From Streptomyces viridochromogenes (GTDB taxonomy: Bacteria > Actinomycetota > Actinomycetes > Streptomycetales > Streptomycetaceae): a stretch of DNA of 64,000 nucleotides. The notes beneath the pieces are model-generated. The model did no database searches, was not told the origin of the DNA, and saw nothing but the letters and a program-made list of their open reading frames with translations. Positions 10,568 to 19,191 of this stretch are shown here, piece after piece. The stretch is from assembly GCF_001270495.1 (NCBI RefSeq), contig NZ_LGUR01000204.1, positions 20,069-84,068 on the forward strand. Reading direction: 5' to 3'. The position numbers were made by a program, and so were the translations under genes. Position 1 is the first letter of the stretch, and every line of letters starts with the position of its first letter.

Positions 10568-10582
10568 TCGTCAGAGTGACGA
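10568..10582. promoter_or_regulatory. inverted repeat in the pncB promoter region
   Basis: TCGTCA (10568-10573) and TGACGA (10577-10582) form a perfect 6-3-6 palindrome. TTCGTCA recurs at 10599. TACCAT (10591-10596) lies 17 bases after the left half-site and could be a -10 box. No regulator is assigned. Confidence 0.4.
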
Positions 10583-10684
10583 AATGGGGGTACCATCTTT
10601 CGTCATGCCGCATACACCGGGGGACGACCCCCGGACCCCCGGCCGCCTGGGGGGACCCGGAGAACCATGGCTAGGAGAGCTTTC

Positions 10685-12043
10685 GTGGATGTAGCGGACC
10701 TTGGGCTGCCGGTGGACGTTCCCTCGACGGCGCTCTTCACGGATCAGTACGAGTTCACGATGCTGCAGGCCGCCATGAAGGCAGGCACCGCCGAGCGGCG
10801 GAGTGTGTTCGAGGTCTTCACCCGGCGGCTGCCCAACGGGCGGCGCTACGGCGTCGTGGCCGGCACCGGCCGCGTGCTGGACGCCGTCGAGAACTTCCGC
10901 TTCGACGCCGACGTGCTCGGCTTCCTGCGGGAGCGGAACATCGTCGACGAGCAGACCCTGGAGTGGCTCGCGGGCTACCGCTTCTCCGGCGACGTCTGGG
11001 GCTACCCCGAGGGCGAGGTCTACTTCCCGGGCTCGCCGATCATGCGGGTCGAGGGCACCTTCGCCGAGTGCGTGCTGCTGGAGACGGTGATCCTCTCCAT
11101 CCTCAACCACGACTCCGCGATCGCCGCGGCCGCCTCACGGATGGCGTCGGCCGCCGGGGAGCGCCCGATCATCGAGATGGGCGCCCGCCGCACCCACGAG
11201 CTGGCCGCGGTGGCGGCGTCCAGGGCCGCGTACCTCGGCGGCTTCACCTCCACCTCCGACCTGGCCGCCGGCTTCCGCTACGGCATCCCCACCGTCGGCA
11301 CCAGCGCCCACGCCTTCACCCTGCTGCACGACCGCGAGCGGGACGCCTTCCAGGCCCAGGTCGACTCCATGGGCCGGGGCACCACGCTGCTCGTGGACAC
11401 CTACGACGTCGCCGAGGCGGTCCGTACGGCCGTGGAGGTCGCGGGGCCCGAGCTGGGCGCCGTCCGGATCGACTCGGGCGACCTGCTGCTGGTGGCGCAC
11501 CGGGTCCGGCAGCAGCTGGACGAGCTGGGCGCGACGGACACGAGGATCATCGTGACCTCCGACCTGGACGAGTACGCCATCGCCTCGCTGGCGGCGGCGC
11601 CGGTGGACGCGTACGGCGTCGGCACCCAGCTGGTGACCGGGTCCGGGCATCCGACCTGCTCGATGGTCTACAAGCTGGTCGCCCGCGCCGAGTCCGCCGA
11701 CGTCACGGCGCCGCTGGTGCCGGTGGCGAAGAAGTCCAGTGGCGGCAAGACCTCCATCGGCGGCCGCAAGTGGGCCGCGCGGCGCCTCGACGAGTACGGC
11801 GCCGCGGAGGCCGAGGTCGTCGGCACCGGGCCGGTGCCGGACGAGCTCGCCGACCGGCAGCTGCTGGTCGAGCTGATCAAGGGCGGTGACGTGGTGGCCC
11901 GTGAGCCGCTGGACGTCGTACGGGACCGGCACGCGGCCGCTCGCGCCGGTCTGCCGCTGTCCGCCACCCAGCTCTCGCGCGGGGAACCTGTCATCCCGAC
12001 GGAGTATGTCAACGGGCGCTCGGGTAGCCGGACGGGGGCGTGA
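10685..12043 (+). CDS. pncB: nicotinate phosphoribosyltransferase
   Basis: This enzyme of about 452 residues converts nicotinate and PRPP to nicotinate mononucleotide in NAD salvage. Family landmarks are STALFTDQYEFTML at the N-terminus, GTSAHAFTLLHDRERDAF with the conserved Ser-His region, VRIDSGDLLLVAHRVR and IIVTSDLDEYAI. The GTG at 10685 is preferred: AGGAGA lies six bases upstream and the product then begins just before the conserved ADLGLPVDVPS block. An ATG at 10667 with its own GGAG is an alternative and adds six residues. The nicotinamidase pncA lies downstream in the same direction, completing nicotinamide to NaMN salvage. Confidence 0.9.
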   Translation: MDVADLGLPVDVPSTALFTDQYEFTMLQAAMKAGTAERRSVFEVFTRRLPNGRRYGVVAGTGRVLDAVENFRFDADVLGFLRERNIVDEQTLEWLAGYRFSGDVWGYPEGEVYFPGSPIMRVEGTFAECVLLETVILSILNHDSAIAAAASRMASAAGERPIIEMGARRTHELAAVAASRAAYLGGFTSTSDLAAGFRYGIPTVGTSAHAFTLLHDRERDAFQAQVDSMGRGTTLLVDTYDVAEAVRTAVEVAGPELGAVRIDSGDLLLVAHRVRQQLDELGATDTRIIVTSDLDEYAIASLAAAPVDAYGVGTQLVTGSGHPTCSMVYKLVARAESADVTAPLVPVAKKSSGGKTSIGGRKWAARRLDEYGAAEAEVVGTGPVPDELADRQLLVELIKGGDVVAREPLDVVRDRHAAARAGLPLSATQLSRGEPVIPTEYVNGRSGSRTGA

Positions 12044-12181
12044 AGCGAGCGCGCCCGGCGTGCGCACGCAATGCCCCCTCCCGCACGGCACCCGAAGTCT
12101 CTAGGCTCGGAAGTTCACGGCCGGGCCAGCAGTCGTTCTCACCGTCCCGACCCCAGCGTCCATAACCGAAGGACACCGACC

Positions 12182-12772
12182 ATGCGCCGCGCCTTGATCG
12201 TCGTAGATGTGCAGAACGACTTCTGCGAGGGAGGCAGCCTCGCGGTGGCCGGCGGTGCCGACGTGGCCGCCGCCGTCACCGAGCTGATCGGGCAGGCGGC
12301 CGGGTCCGGCTACCAGCATGTCGTCGCCACCCGCGACCACCACATCGCCCCCGGCGGTCACTTCTCCACGAACCCCGACTTCGCCCACTCCTGGCCGGCG
12401 CACTGCGTCGCCGGTACGGAGGGCGTCGGCTTCCATCCGAACTTCGCCCCCGCGGTCGCCTCCGGCGCGATCGACGCCGTGTTCGACAAGGGCGCGTACG
12501 CGGCGGCGTACAGCGGGTTCGAGGGGGCCGACGAGAACGGCGTGCGGCTGGCCGACTGGCTGCGGGCCCGGGAGGTCACCGAGGTGGACGTGGTGGGCAT
12601 CGCCACGGACCACTGTGTGCGGGCCACTGCCGTGGATGCCGTACGGGAAGGCTTCCGTACGCAGGTGCTGCTGGATCTGACCGCCGGGGTGGCCGCCGAG
12701 ACCACGGAGCGGGCCCTGGAGGAGTTGCGTGAGGCGGGCGTGGAGCTGTCGGGGAAGCCGGTGGTCGCGTAG
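12182..12772 (+). CDS. pncA: nicotinamidase (isochorismatase fold)
   Basis: This 196-residue protein has the catalytic triad: Asp in LIVVDVQNDFCEGG, Lys in AVFDKGAYAAAYS and Cys in GIATDHCVRATAVDA. The metal site is in the region ATRDHHIAPGGHFS. It deamidates nicotinamide to nicotinate, the substrate of PncB encoded 138 bases upstream. The ATG at 12182 has AAGGA eight bases upstream. The 12044-12181 gap is long enough for a separate promoter, but co-regulation is likely. Confidence 0.9.
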   Translation: MRRALIVVDVQNDFCEGGSLAVAGGADVAAAVTELIGQAAGSGYQHVVATRDHHIAPGGHFSTNPDFAHSWPAHCVAGTEGVGFHPNFAPAVASGAIDAVFDKGAYAAAYSGFEGADENGVRLADWLRAREVTEVDVVGIATDHCVRATAVDAVREGFRTQVLLDLTAGVAAETTERALEELREAGVELSGKPVVA

Positions 12773-12807
12773 CGCTCCACGGGGTGCCGCGCTTGGCCGT
12801 CTGGCGG

Positions 12808-12975
12808 CTGCGGCGCCGTCGTGGCTGGTCGCGCCCACGCGGCGGAGCCGCGCATCGACACAGCCCCGCGCCCCTTCAGGGCGTTGCGGAGCCGCACATC
12901 GACAGCCCCGCGTCCCTTCAGGGCCTTGCGGAGCCGCACCTTTGCACAGCCCCCGCGTCCCTCAGGGCGTGGCAG
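12808..12975. repeat. dispersed intergenic repeat with a threefold internal tandem duplication
   Basis: The dispersed repeat is in reverse orientation (GGCTGGTCGCGCCCACGCGG...). Its segment GGAGCCGCACATCGACA...CCCCTTCAGGGC occurs three times in a row with small changes. It separates pncA from the convergent hypothetical gene at 12962. Confidence 0.7.
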
Positions 12976-13306
12976 CCGGGCGCCTCAGCAGCGCTCTGAT
13001 CGGGTGCCACAGCTCCTGCATCAGCTCCGGTCCCGCCACGACACCGTTGTCAGGTGCCGTTCGCCATATCAGGCCGTCCGGGTGGTGCAGGACCGCCGTG
13101 ATCTCGTCGGGCGACGGCGGGGCGGCGTTGCCCCGGAGGTAGACGGCGCGCATGCCCAGGTTGCGGAGCCTGGTCAGGGCTCGGGCGCGGTTCTGGGCGT
13201 GGACGAGGACACGGACGGAGCCCGTGCCGTCGGCGGTGGGTCTGGGCAGGTTCAGCGCCACCACCACGCTGCCGGTCGGCAGCTTGCAGAAACCTCCTGC
13301 GGCCAT
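12962..13306 (-). CDS. hypothetical protein, 114 residues
   Basis: I do not recognise a named family. The protein starts FCKLPTGSVVVALNLPRP and has an alpha/beta-like middle (VRVLVHAQNRARALTRLRN) and a Trp-containing segment PDGLIWRTAPDNGVV. It is soluble, basic and has no signal peptide. Codon usage is Streptomyces-like and the ATG at 13306 is preceded by GGGGGTG. The last codons run into the dispersed repeat at 12808-12975 (final residues RRPAATP), so the original C-terminus may have been altered. Confidence 0.65.
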   Translation of the reverse strand: MAAGGFCKLPTGSVVVALNLPRPTADGTGSVRVLVHAQNRARALTRLRNLGMRAVYLRGNAAPPSPDEITAVLHHPDGLIWRTAPDNGVVAGPELMQELWHPIRALLRRPAATP

Positions 13307-13403
13307 GCGGTCACACCCCCGTGCGAGTCGGTGTCAGGGTCGGTACCGGTGCCTGTGCCGGCACCGGTGTCAATAACGGAAGCACAGGGTGCACCTAAAC
13401 ACG

Positions 13404-13438
13404 ATCGGCGGCAACCCCGCCAGGGGGTCACCGCCGAT
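13404..13438 (-). terminator. terminator of the M6 protease gene
   Basis: ATCGGCGG (13404-13411) pairs with CCGCCGAT (13431-13438), with an inner CCCC/GGGG pairing. It lies 26 bases after the protease stop on the minus strand. Confidence 0.7.
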
Positions 13439-13464
13439 AGTGCTCTGACCTGCGAAAACGTGGA

Positions 13465-15810
13465 TTACTTCACTGCAGGCCCAACCTCGACCGTGATCGT
13501 CGAGCCGTTCGAGGGCTCCTTGAGGATCTTGATCTTCGTGTTGGTGTCAGTGATCTTGACACCCGCCGTCGGGGTCGCCGCGTCGTAGTACGTGTTGGTG
13601 CGGTCGTTGAAGACCGGCACCCCCGCACGCGACGGGATCCTCGTCGCGACGTCCGCGTTGTGCAGCGTCATGCCGTCCGTGCGGAACGTGCTGAACGGCG
13701 AGTCGTAGGACTGGATGCGGTTGCGCATCAGCGTGCCGTCGGACCACTTCAGCGGCGTCGGGTGGGAGTCGACCGGGAGGATCAGACCGACACCCTGGTG
13801 CTGGCTGGTGTTGTTGTCCGCCTGCGAGGTGTCCCACTTCCAGATCAACAGGCCGTTCTGGTACGCGTAGTGCTCCACCCAGTCCGGACGGGTCGACGAG
13901 AAGCCGAAGTTGTACGGGCCCGTCTTCAGCGTCTTGTCGTACGACACGTACTGGCGGTTCTCGGCGAGGTAGTACTGCTCGTAGTCCTTGGTGAAGGAAG
14001 CGCCCATCCGCTTGAAGCCGGTCGCCGTCCAGGCGTTGTCCACGCTCTCCACGTCGTCCGAGAAGACCGCGGAGCCGTCGGCGGTGACCGCGATCCGGTC
14101 GGCCGTGAAGCCCTTCATCGACAGACCGCCGTCGGTCGCGTAGCGGAAGCGAAGGTCGATCTTCTTGCCGGCGTAGGCGTCGAGCGGATAGACGAGCTTC
14201 TGGTACGCGTCGCTCGCGCCGCTGAGCGCCGGCTTGTCGCTGCCGTCACGGCTGATCGCGTTGCCGTTCGCCGTGCCGTCGATCGCCGTCCAGTTGGCGC
14301 CGCCGTCGGTCGACACCTCGGTGTAGAGGTAGTCGTACCCCTTCTCGATCTCCCACCACCCGTCGAGGGTCAGGGAGGCGGAGGACTTGCCGGTGAGGTC
14401 CACGGAACGGCTGAGCGTGTTCTTCAGGTTGTTGCCGCTGCCGCTCCACCACTGGGTCGCGCCCTGCGCGGGAGTCACGAGCTCGGTGGTGACGGCCTTC
14501 TTCGGCAGCTCGACCACAAGGGCCTGCTTGTGCCGGGTGTTGTACTCGGCCAGGCCCAGCTTGTGCTCGGACGTCGTCGCGGCCTTCGCCCGGTCGTAGT
14601 TCAGCCAGCCCAGCTGGAGCTTGTCCCAGGCGGTCATGTCGCCGGGCAGGTCACCGATCTCCTTCTTGCCGGTGCCGAGCCAGGAACCGGAGGACATCAG
14701 GGTCCAGAAGCCGGTGGAGTTCTCGCCGCCCGCGGTGTCGTAGTGGTCCGGCAGACCGAGGTCGTGGCCGTACTCGTGGGCGAAGACGCCGAGGCCGCCG
14801 TTCTCCGGCTGGACGGTGTAGTCGCCGACCCAGATGCCGGTGGAGCCGATCTGGGCGCCGCCCATCCTGTTGTCCGCGGGGCCGGTGGCGCCGGCGTCGG
14901 TGCCGAACGCGTACCAGCGGTGGGCCCAGATCGCGTCGGTGCCCTGGGCGCCGCCGCCCGCGGACTCGTCCTCACCGGCGTGCACGACCTGGAAGTGGTC
15001 GATGTAGCCGTCGGCCTCGTTGAAGTCGCCGTCACCGTCGAAGTCGTTACGGTCCCACTGGTCGAACTTCGTGACGTCCGCCTTGATCTCCGCGTCGGTC
15101 TTCCCAGCTGCCTTCTGCTGGGCGACCCACGCGTTGAGACCGTCGCTGACGACGTTCCAGACGCTGGGGCAGTTGGTCTCGCCGCAGGCGTTGTTGCCGT
15201 AGCGGGCCTCGTTGTAGGGGACCTTGACCCAGTCGGTGACCTCGCCGTCGACCGAGTAGCGGCCGGAGGACTGCCTCTCGTAGTACTTCTTCAGCGACTC
15301 GGTCTTCTTGCCGGTGCCGAAGTAGAGGTCCTGGTAGTGCTTCTGGTTGTAGTCCGCCTGCCAGGCCGTCGAGTTGTCCTTCTTGCGGTCGGGCTGGGCT
15401 ATCTGGTTGTGGGCCGGGCCGGGCGTGCCGCCGAACTCGCTGATCTGGTCGCCGAACTCGACCAGGATCGTGAAGATCTTGTCGGTCTTCTCGCGGCCCA
15501 GCTCGACGTACTTGCTGTCGCCCTTCTTGCTCTTGAGCTCGACGACCTGCGAGCCGTCGCGCTTCTGCACCTTGGCCCGGCCGGATATGACCTGGTTCAG
15601 GGCCTCTTCGCGCTGAGCCTCCCGAGTCTTGGTCATCGGGCCGTCGAGGTCGTGATCGGCGTGGGTGTGCTCCGCCGGGTCGTGCCGCTCCACGGCCGCC
15701 GGCGCGCCTTCGTCGGCCTGAGCCACCGCGAAGGTCGAGAACGTCGCCGCTGCCGTCGTGAGCGCGACGGCTGTTGCCGCCGTTCTGAACGTCCAGGGTC
15801 TGCTGGTCAC
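13465..15810 (-). CDS. secreted M6-family metalloprotease (immune inhibitor A-like)
   Basis: This 781-residue protein has a Sec-type signal peptide (hydrophobic stretch TAATAVALTTAAATFSTFAVAQA). It has a propeptide region, then the zinc motif HEYGHDLGLPDHYD (HExxH plus a downstream Asp/His) near residue 350. After the catalytic part come two beta-rich regions resembling the immune inhibitor A domains (WWSGSGNNLKNTLSRSVDL; DLRFRYATDGG). It should be an extracellular zinc endopeptidase. The GTG at 15810 has a strong GGGGGAGGA site. Its upstream region is AT-rich for this genome and has repeated TTGAC/GTCAA motifs; a terminator lies at 13404-13438. Confidence 0.92.
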   Translation of the reverse strand: MTSRPWTFRTAATAVALTTAAATFSTFAVAQADEGAPAAVERHDPAEHTHADHDLDGPMTKTREAQREEALNQVISGRAKVQKRDGSQVVELKSKKGDSKYVELGREKTDKIFTILVEFGDQISEFGGTPGPAHNQIAQPDRKKDNSTAWQADYNQKHYQDLYFGTGKKTESLKKYYERQSSGRYSVDGEVTDWVKVPYNEARYGNNACGETNCPSVWNVVSDGLNAWVAQQKAAGKTDAEIKADVTKFDQWDRNDFDGDGDFNEADGYIDHFQVVHAGEDESAGGGAQGTDAIWAHRWYAFGTDAGATGPADNRMGGAQIGSTGIWVGDYTVQPENGGLGVFAHEYGHDLGLPDHYDTAGGENSTGFWTLMSSGSWLGTGKKEIGDLPGDMTAWDKLQLGWLNYDRAKAATTSEHKLGLAEYNTRHKQALVVELPKKAVTTELVTPAQGATQWWSGSGNNLKNTLSRSVDLTGKSSASLTLDGWWEIEKGYDYLYTEVSTDGGANWTAIDGTANGNAISRDGSDKPALSGASDAYQKLVYPLDAYAGKKIDLRFRYATDGGLSMKGFTADRIAVTADGSAVFSDDVESVDNAWTATGFKRMGASFTKDYEQYYLAENRQYVSYDKTLKTGPYNFGFSSTRPDWVEHYAYQNGLLIWKWDTSQADNNTSQHQGVGLILPVDSHPTPLKWSDGTLMRNRIQSYDSPFSTFRTDGMTLHNADVATRIPSRAGVPVFNDRTNTYYDAATPTAGVKITDTNTKIKILKEPSNGSTITVEVGPAVK

Positions 15811-15891
15811 TTGCTTCCTCCCCCGCGTCCGGGCACGCGGAAGGGAGGGTCCTGGTCATGGAGGTTCCCGCGAGCGCCTGATCAACGCGTG

Positions 15892-15957
15892 TAGTCAAGT
15901 GACGACATTTGACTAGAGGTTAGTCAGAAAAAACAGACCTTGACTTGAACAGGTCAA
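15892..15957. promoter_or_regulatory. cluster of TTGAC/GTCAA inverted repeats upstream of the protease gene
   Basis: TAGTCAA (15892-15898) and TTGACTA (15909-15915) form an inverted repeat, TAGTCA recurs at 15921, and TTGAC (15940-15944) faces GTCAA (15953-15957). The whole 15811-16202 gap has unusually low G+C and no gene. It probably holds the protease promoter and, on the other side, that of the small membrane protein at 16203. Confidence 0.45.
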
Positions 15958-16202
15958 TTGCACTATGCGAAGTCGATGTTCGTTTAGCGGACAACAACCT
16001 TTTCGGTAACGGCGCGTTGCGCTGTCCACTTGCTGGACGAGATGACTCCGTGCGCCCCCCGTGCATCGGCACTGTTGGTTAGGTCACGCTTACGGTTTGT
16101 TCCTCTCGGGCATGCACGCGGTTAGAGTCGGATGGCGGAACGCCCGGACATCGGCGGAAAGCCAGGCCGAGACCCCCGTGCACCCCTGATTCCGAGGACA
16201 CG

Positions 16203-16466
16203 ATGATCATGCCTCGTCCGACTGCCGCACAGCTCGCTTACGGCTCGTGCACCGTGATCTTCTCGACGCTCGCCATGCTGCTGCTGTCACAGACGAGTTC
16301 GGGTGCGGGGATCGCGGTCATCGCCGTCGCGGCGCTGCTGCTCGGGCTCCTGGTCGCCATGACGGTGCCCATGCCCAAGAAGCCCCGCGTGGTGGCGGTG
16401 CGCAAGCCCGCCCGCGCCCGCGCCGACCGGGAACAGGCGGAGGAACCCGTACTGACCCAGTCCTGA
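16203..16466 (+). CDS. small membrane protein, 87 residues
   Basis: The protein has two hydrophobic segments (about residues 12-28, YGSCTVIFSTLAMLLL, and 34-54, GIAVIAVAALLLGLLVAMTV) joined by a short polar turn, and a basic, probably cytoplasmic tail (KKPRVVAVRKPARARADR). I do not recognise a function. The ATG at 16203 has GAGGA five bases upstream; a second ATG follows at 16209. It ends seven bases from the convergent RDD gene. Confidence 0.75.
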   Translation: MIMPRPTAAQLAYGSCTVIFSTLAMLLLSQTSSGAGIAVIAVAALLLGLLVAMTVPMPKKPRVVAVRKPARARADREQAEEPVLTQS

Positions 16467-16473
16467 CACAGGC

Positions 16474-17142
16474 TCAGCCGCCGGTGCTGACCACCACCGT
16501 CTTCGCCGACTTGTCGTGCAGGCCCTGTTTGTAGGGCTTGTCGAAGAAGCTCCAGCCGCCGGCGATCACGGTCCAGATACAGGCGCAGCAGAACGCGAAC
16601 GGGATCCACAGCACCGCTGCCCGGATCAGCGACGCCTGCACGGACGGTGTGGCGCCGTTTTCCAGGTTGGCGACCCGCATGTTGAGCAGCTTCTTGCCGA
16701 GCGTCTGCCCCGTCCTGGCGGTCATGACGGTGTCGTAGCCGATGAACAGCACGGCGGCGACCAGTGACTGCACGAAGGACTTGCTGTACTCCACCTCGTC
16801 GGTGTCCACGTCGTACTCGGTGACGCCGAATCCCCAGGTGAGCAGCCAGACGACGACGCCCACCAGGATCATGTCGATGATGCGGGCCAGCGTGCGCTTG
16901 CCGCTGTCGGCGAGCGGCGGCATCCCGGCGAGCGGGTCGGCGGGCTGACCGCCGCCGCCGTACGGGTCACCGCCGTAGGGGCCTCCATACGGGCCGCCGC
17001 CGTAGGAGGGCGGGGGTTGGCCGCCGTGCGGTGGCTGGTCACCGTACGGCGAACCCGAGCCCTCGGACGGAGGGGGCTGTTTCCTGAACGGGTCGTCTTC
17101 CGGGGGCTGCTGACCGGAGCCGGGAGGCGGTTCGCTGCTCAT
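16474..17142 (-). CDS. RDD-family membrane protein with Pro/Gly/Tyr-rich N-terminus
   Basis: This protein of about 222 residues begins with roughly 80 residues of low-complexity PP/GGPYGG sequence. An RDD domain follows: KRTLARIIDMILVGVVVW with the Arg-Asp pair, GQTLGKKLLNMRVAN, and a last span ending FFDKPYKQGLHDKSAKTVVV. RDD proteins are small membrane proteins of mostly unknown transport or scaffold function. The ATG at 17142 is chosen at the beginning of the low-complexity region; an ATG at 17184 is possible. It is followed upstream by a second RDD gene, so the two are tandem paralogues. Confidence 0.82.
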   Translation of the reverse strand: MSSEPPPGSGQQPPEDDPFRKQPPPSEGSGSPYGDQPPHGGQPPPSYGGGPYGGPYGGDPYGGGGQPADPLAGMPPLADSGKRTLARIIDMILVGVVVWLLTWGFGVTEYDVDTDEVEYSKSFVQSLVAAVLFIGYDTVMTARTGQTLGKKLLNMRVANLENGATPSVQASLIRAAVLWIPFAFCCACIWTVIAGGWSFFDKPYKQGLHDKSAKTVVVSTGG

Positions 17143-17232
17143 GGCCCGAGTCGACCGCGAACCGTCCGGCTCCGCATCCGGCACGGGGCCGTCCGGGGGT
17201 ACGGATTCTTCCGGGCCGTTCGCCGTATGCGG

Positions 17233-18789
17233 TCAGCCCGCGACGAACGTACGCGCCGCCTTGTCGTGCCAGCACTGGTGCCAGGGCCGGTCGAACACGC
17301 ACCACAGCACGCCGACGACGCCGACGACGAGCAGGCCGGGGATGCTGTAGACGAGCCAGCGCTTCAGGGCCGTGCCGAACTCCGGGGGCTCGTGCGCCTC
17401 GATGTCCCGCACCTCCAGGCCGAGCAGCTTCTTGCCCAGTGTGCGGCCCCACTTGGCGGTGGGCAGCACCTCGTAGGCGACGCCGAACAGGAGCAGGACG
17501 GCCAGGATGATGCCGAGATACGCCGAAGTGGTGCCGTCCAGCAGCCAGACGGTGACCGTCTCGCCGGAGAGCTTGGCGGCGTCGATCTTCTCGTTGACGT
17601 GGTCGATCGCCTTGGTGCCGAGCGGTACGGCGGCCACCGCGGTGACGGCGCCCAGCACGACGGTGTCCAGCAGCCGCGCGGCCAGCCGCTTGCCGAGGCC
17701 GGCGGGACGGGCGGCGGCCTGACGCATGGCGGCCGCCTGGAACGGGTCCATGGTCGGGGGCTTCCACGGGGCGACCGGCTGGTCGTCGTCGGGGCCCGCG
17801 AGCCGGTGGACCTGCTGCGCCCAGGAGGACTGGCCGCCGCCGGCGCCCGCCGCCATGGGCGCGCCGGAGCCGGCTGCCGCGGGCTGCGGGCCGCCCGACT
17901 GCTGGGGGATGCTCGGGGCGGCCTGCTGGGCCTGCTGCGGGCCGGAGAGGGCCGATGGGGCGGCGCCGGACGCCTGGGCGGCGGCTGCGGCCCCCGCGGC
18001 CGTCTGAGCCTGTCCCTGGGCCACGGCGGCCCGTTCGGCGGCGGCCTTCCCGGCGCCGAAGCCGGGGCCCTGCGGGGCGCCGGCCGCCGAGGGGCGGTCG
18101 GCGTCCGAACGTGCGGCGCCCGGGCCGGCGGACGCGCCGGTGCTCCCGCCCTGCGCCCCGGCCGCCTGGCCCTGCTGCCCCGTGCGCGGGGACACCGCGC
18201 GGATGGCCATGGTGCCGTCGGCGGGGGCGGGGATGCCGGGAGTGGCCTGCCCCGAGGCACCGGAGGACTGCGCTCCCCCGGCTCCGCCCGCCACGGGCCG
18301 GCGGATCATGAACGTGTCCCCGGACGCGACGCCCCCGGAGCCGGAGTCCGGCTCGGCGGGCGGAACGTGGGCCGAGCCGTCGGTACGGGCGGCGTGCCCG
18401 TCCGGCTGGGCCGCCGCGCGCGGGTCCCTCGGGTCGGGGTCCTGCTGGGCACCCCAGGAGACACGGTGGTCCTGCTCGCCGCCGAAGCCGGCCTGGTGGG
18501 CGGGGTCGGCACCCCAGGCGGACGCCGGCTCCGGGCGGCTGCCGTGCTGGGCCTGGCCGGCCGCGGGCTCCTGGGCCGGCTCCTCGTCGAAGAAGTGCGG
18601 GCCGGTCTCCTCGACCGAGGCGGCGCCCGGCGGCGGGGCGAGCGGTTCGCCGTCCGTCGGTGCCGGACGGCTGGTGCCCGGCACCCAGGAGGCACCGTTC
18701 CAGTACCGGACATATCCAGGAATGGACGGGTCCGGGTAATACCCTTCGCGGGGCCTGTCGTCACCTGGGGCCGGGGTTGGGGCGCTCAT
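17233..18789 (-). CDS. RDD-family membrane protein with DUF2510-like N-terminus
   Basis: This 518-residue protein starts with a DUF2510-like motif (GYYPDPSIPGYVRYWNGASW). A linker of about 310 residues rich in Ala, Gly, Gln and Pro follows, then the RDD domain (GKRLAARLLDTVVLGAVTAV; WGRTLGKKLLGLEVRD; CWHDKAARTFVAG). The long linker is probably disordered and cytoplasmic. Function unknown. It lies 91 bases upstream of the other RDD gene, in the same direction, and may be co-transcribed. The ATG at 18789 fits the motif placement. Confidence 0.82.
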   Translation of the reverse strand: MSAPTPAPGDDRPREGYYPDPSIPGYVRYWNGASWVPGTSRPAPTDGEPLAPPPGAASVEETGPHFFDEEPAQEPAAGQAQHGSRPEPASAWGADPAHQAGFGGEQDHRVSWGAQQDPDPRDPRAAAQPDGHAARTDGSAHVPPAEPDSGSGGVASGDTFMIRRPVAGGAGGAQSSGASGQATPGIPAPADGTMAIRAVSPRTGQQGQAAGAQGGSTGASAGPGAARSDADRPSAAGAPQGPGFGAGKAAAERAAVAQGQAQTAAGAAAAAQASGAAPSALSGPQQAQQAAPSIPQQSGGPQPAAAGSGAPMAAGAGGGQSSWAQQVHRLAGPDDDQPVAPWKPPTMDPFQAAAMRQAAARPAGLGKRLAARLLDTVVLGAVTAVAAVPLGTKAIDHVNEKIDAAKLSGETVTVWLLDGTTSAYLGIILAVLLLFGVAYEVLPTAKWGRTLGKKLLGLEVRDIEAHEPPEFGTALKRWLVYSIPGLLVVGVVGVLWCVFDRPWHQCWHDKAARTFVAG

Positions 18790-19039
18790 GTCCGTCGTCC
18801 GGTATCTGCTCGTGGGTCAAATAGGGGCCTCCACATCTATCAGACCGGCGCAACAAGCACCGCCAGTCCCGTAGGACCCACTCCTTTCCGGGCAACCTCG
18901 TACACGTACTTCACACGAGCCGAACCTTCCCGGAACCCAGCCACGAGCCACATCAGGACCCGCACGCGGAACCAGCCCGCAACACCGACCCCACGCCACC
19001 CATACGGGCACCGGCTACCCGCCCCCCGGCTGGGGGTCC

Positions 19040-19055
19040 GGGGGTCGGAACCCCC
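19040..19055. promoter_or_regulatory. GC hairpin in the long ssgG upstream region
   Basis: GGGGGT (19040-19045) pairs with ACCCCC (19050-19055) around CGGA, about 135 bases before ssgG. It may be a terminator or leader structure. A weaker CGGAA/TTCCG repeat follows at 19082-19096. Confidence 0.35.
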
Positions 19056-19191
19056 CCCCGGAGCGGCCCGGGAGGCGGTCCCGGAAAAAAGTTCCGTGAA
19101 CCCGCGTAATGATCCGCGCCCCTGTTCCCTCTCCACTCGTACGGGCCCGCCCACAGGGCCCGCGGGAGCCACGCGAGAGGACACACACGCC

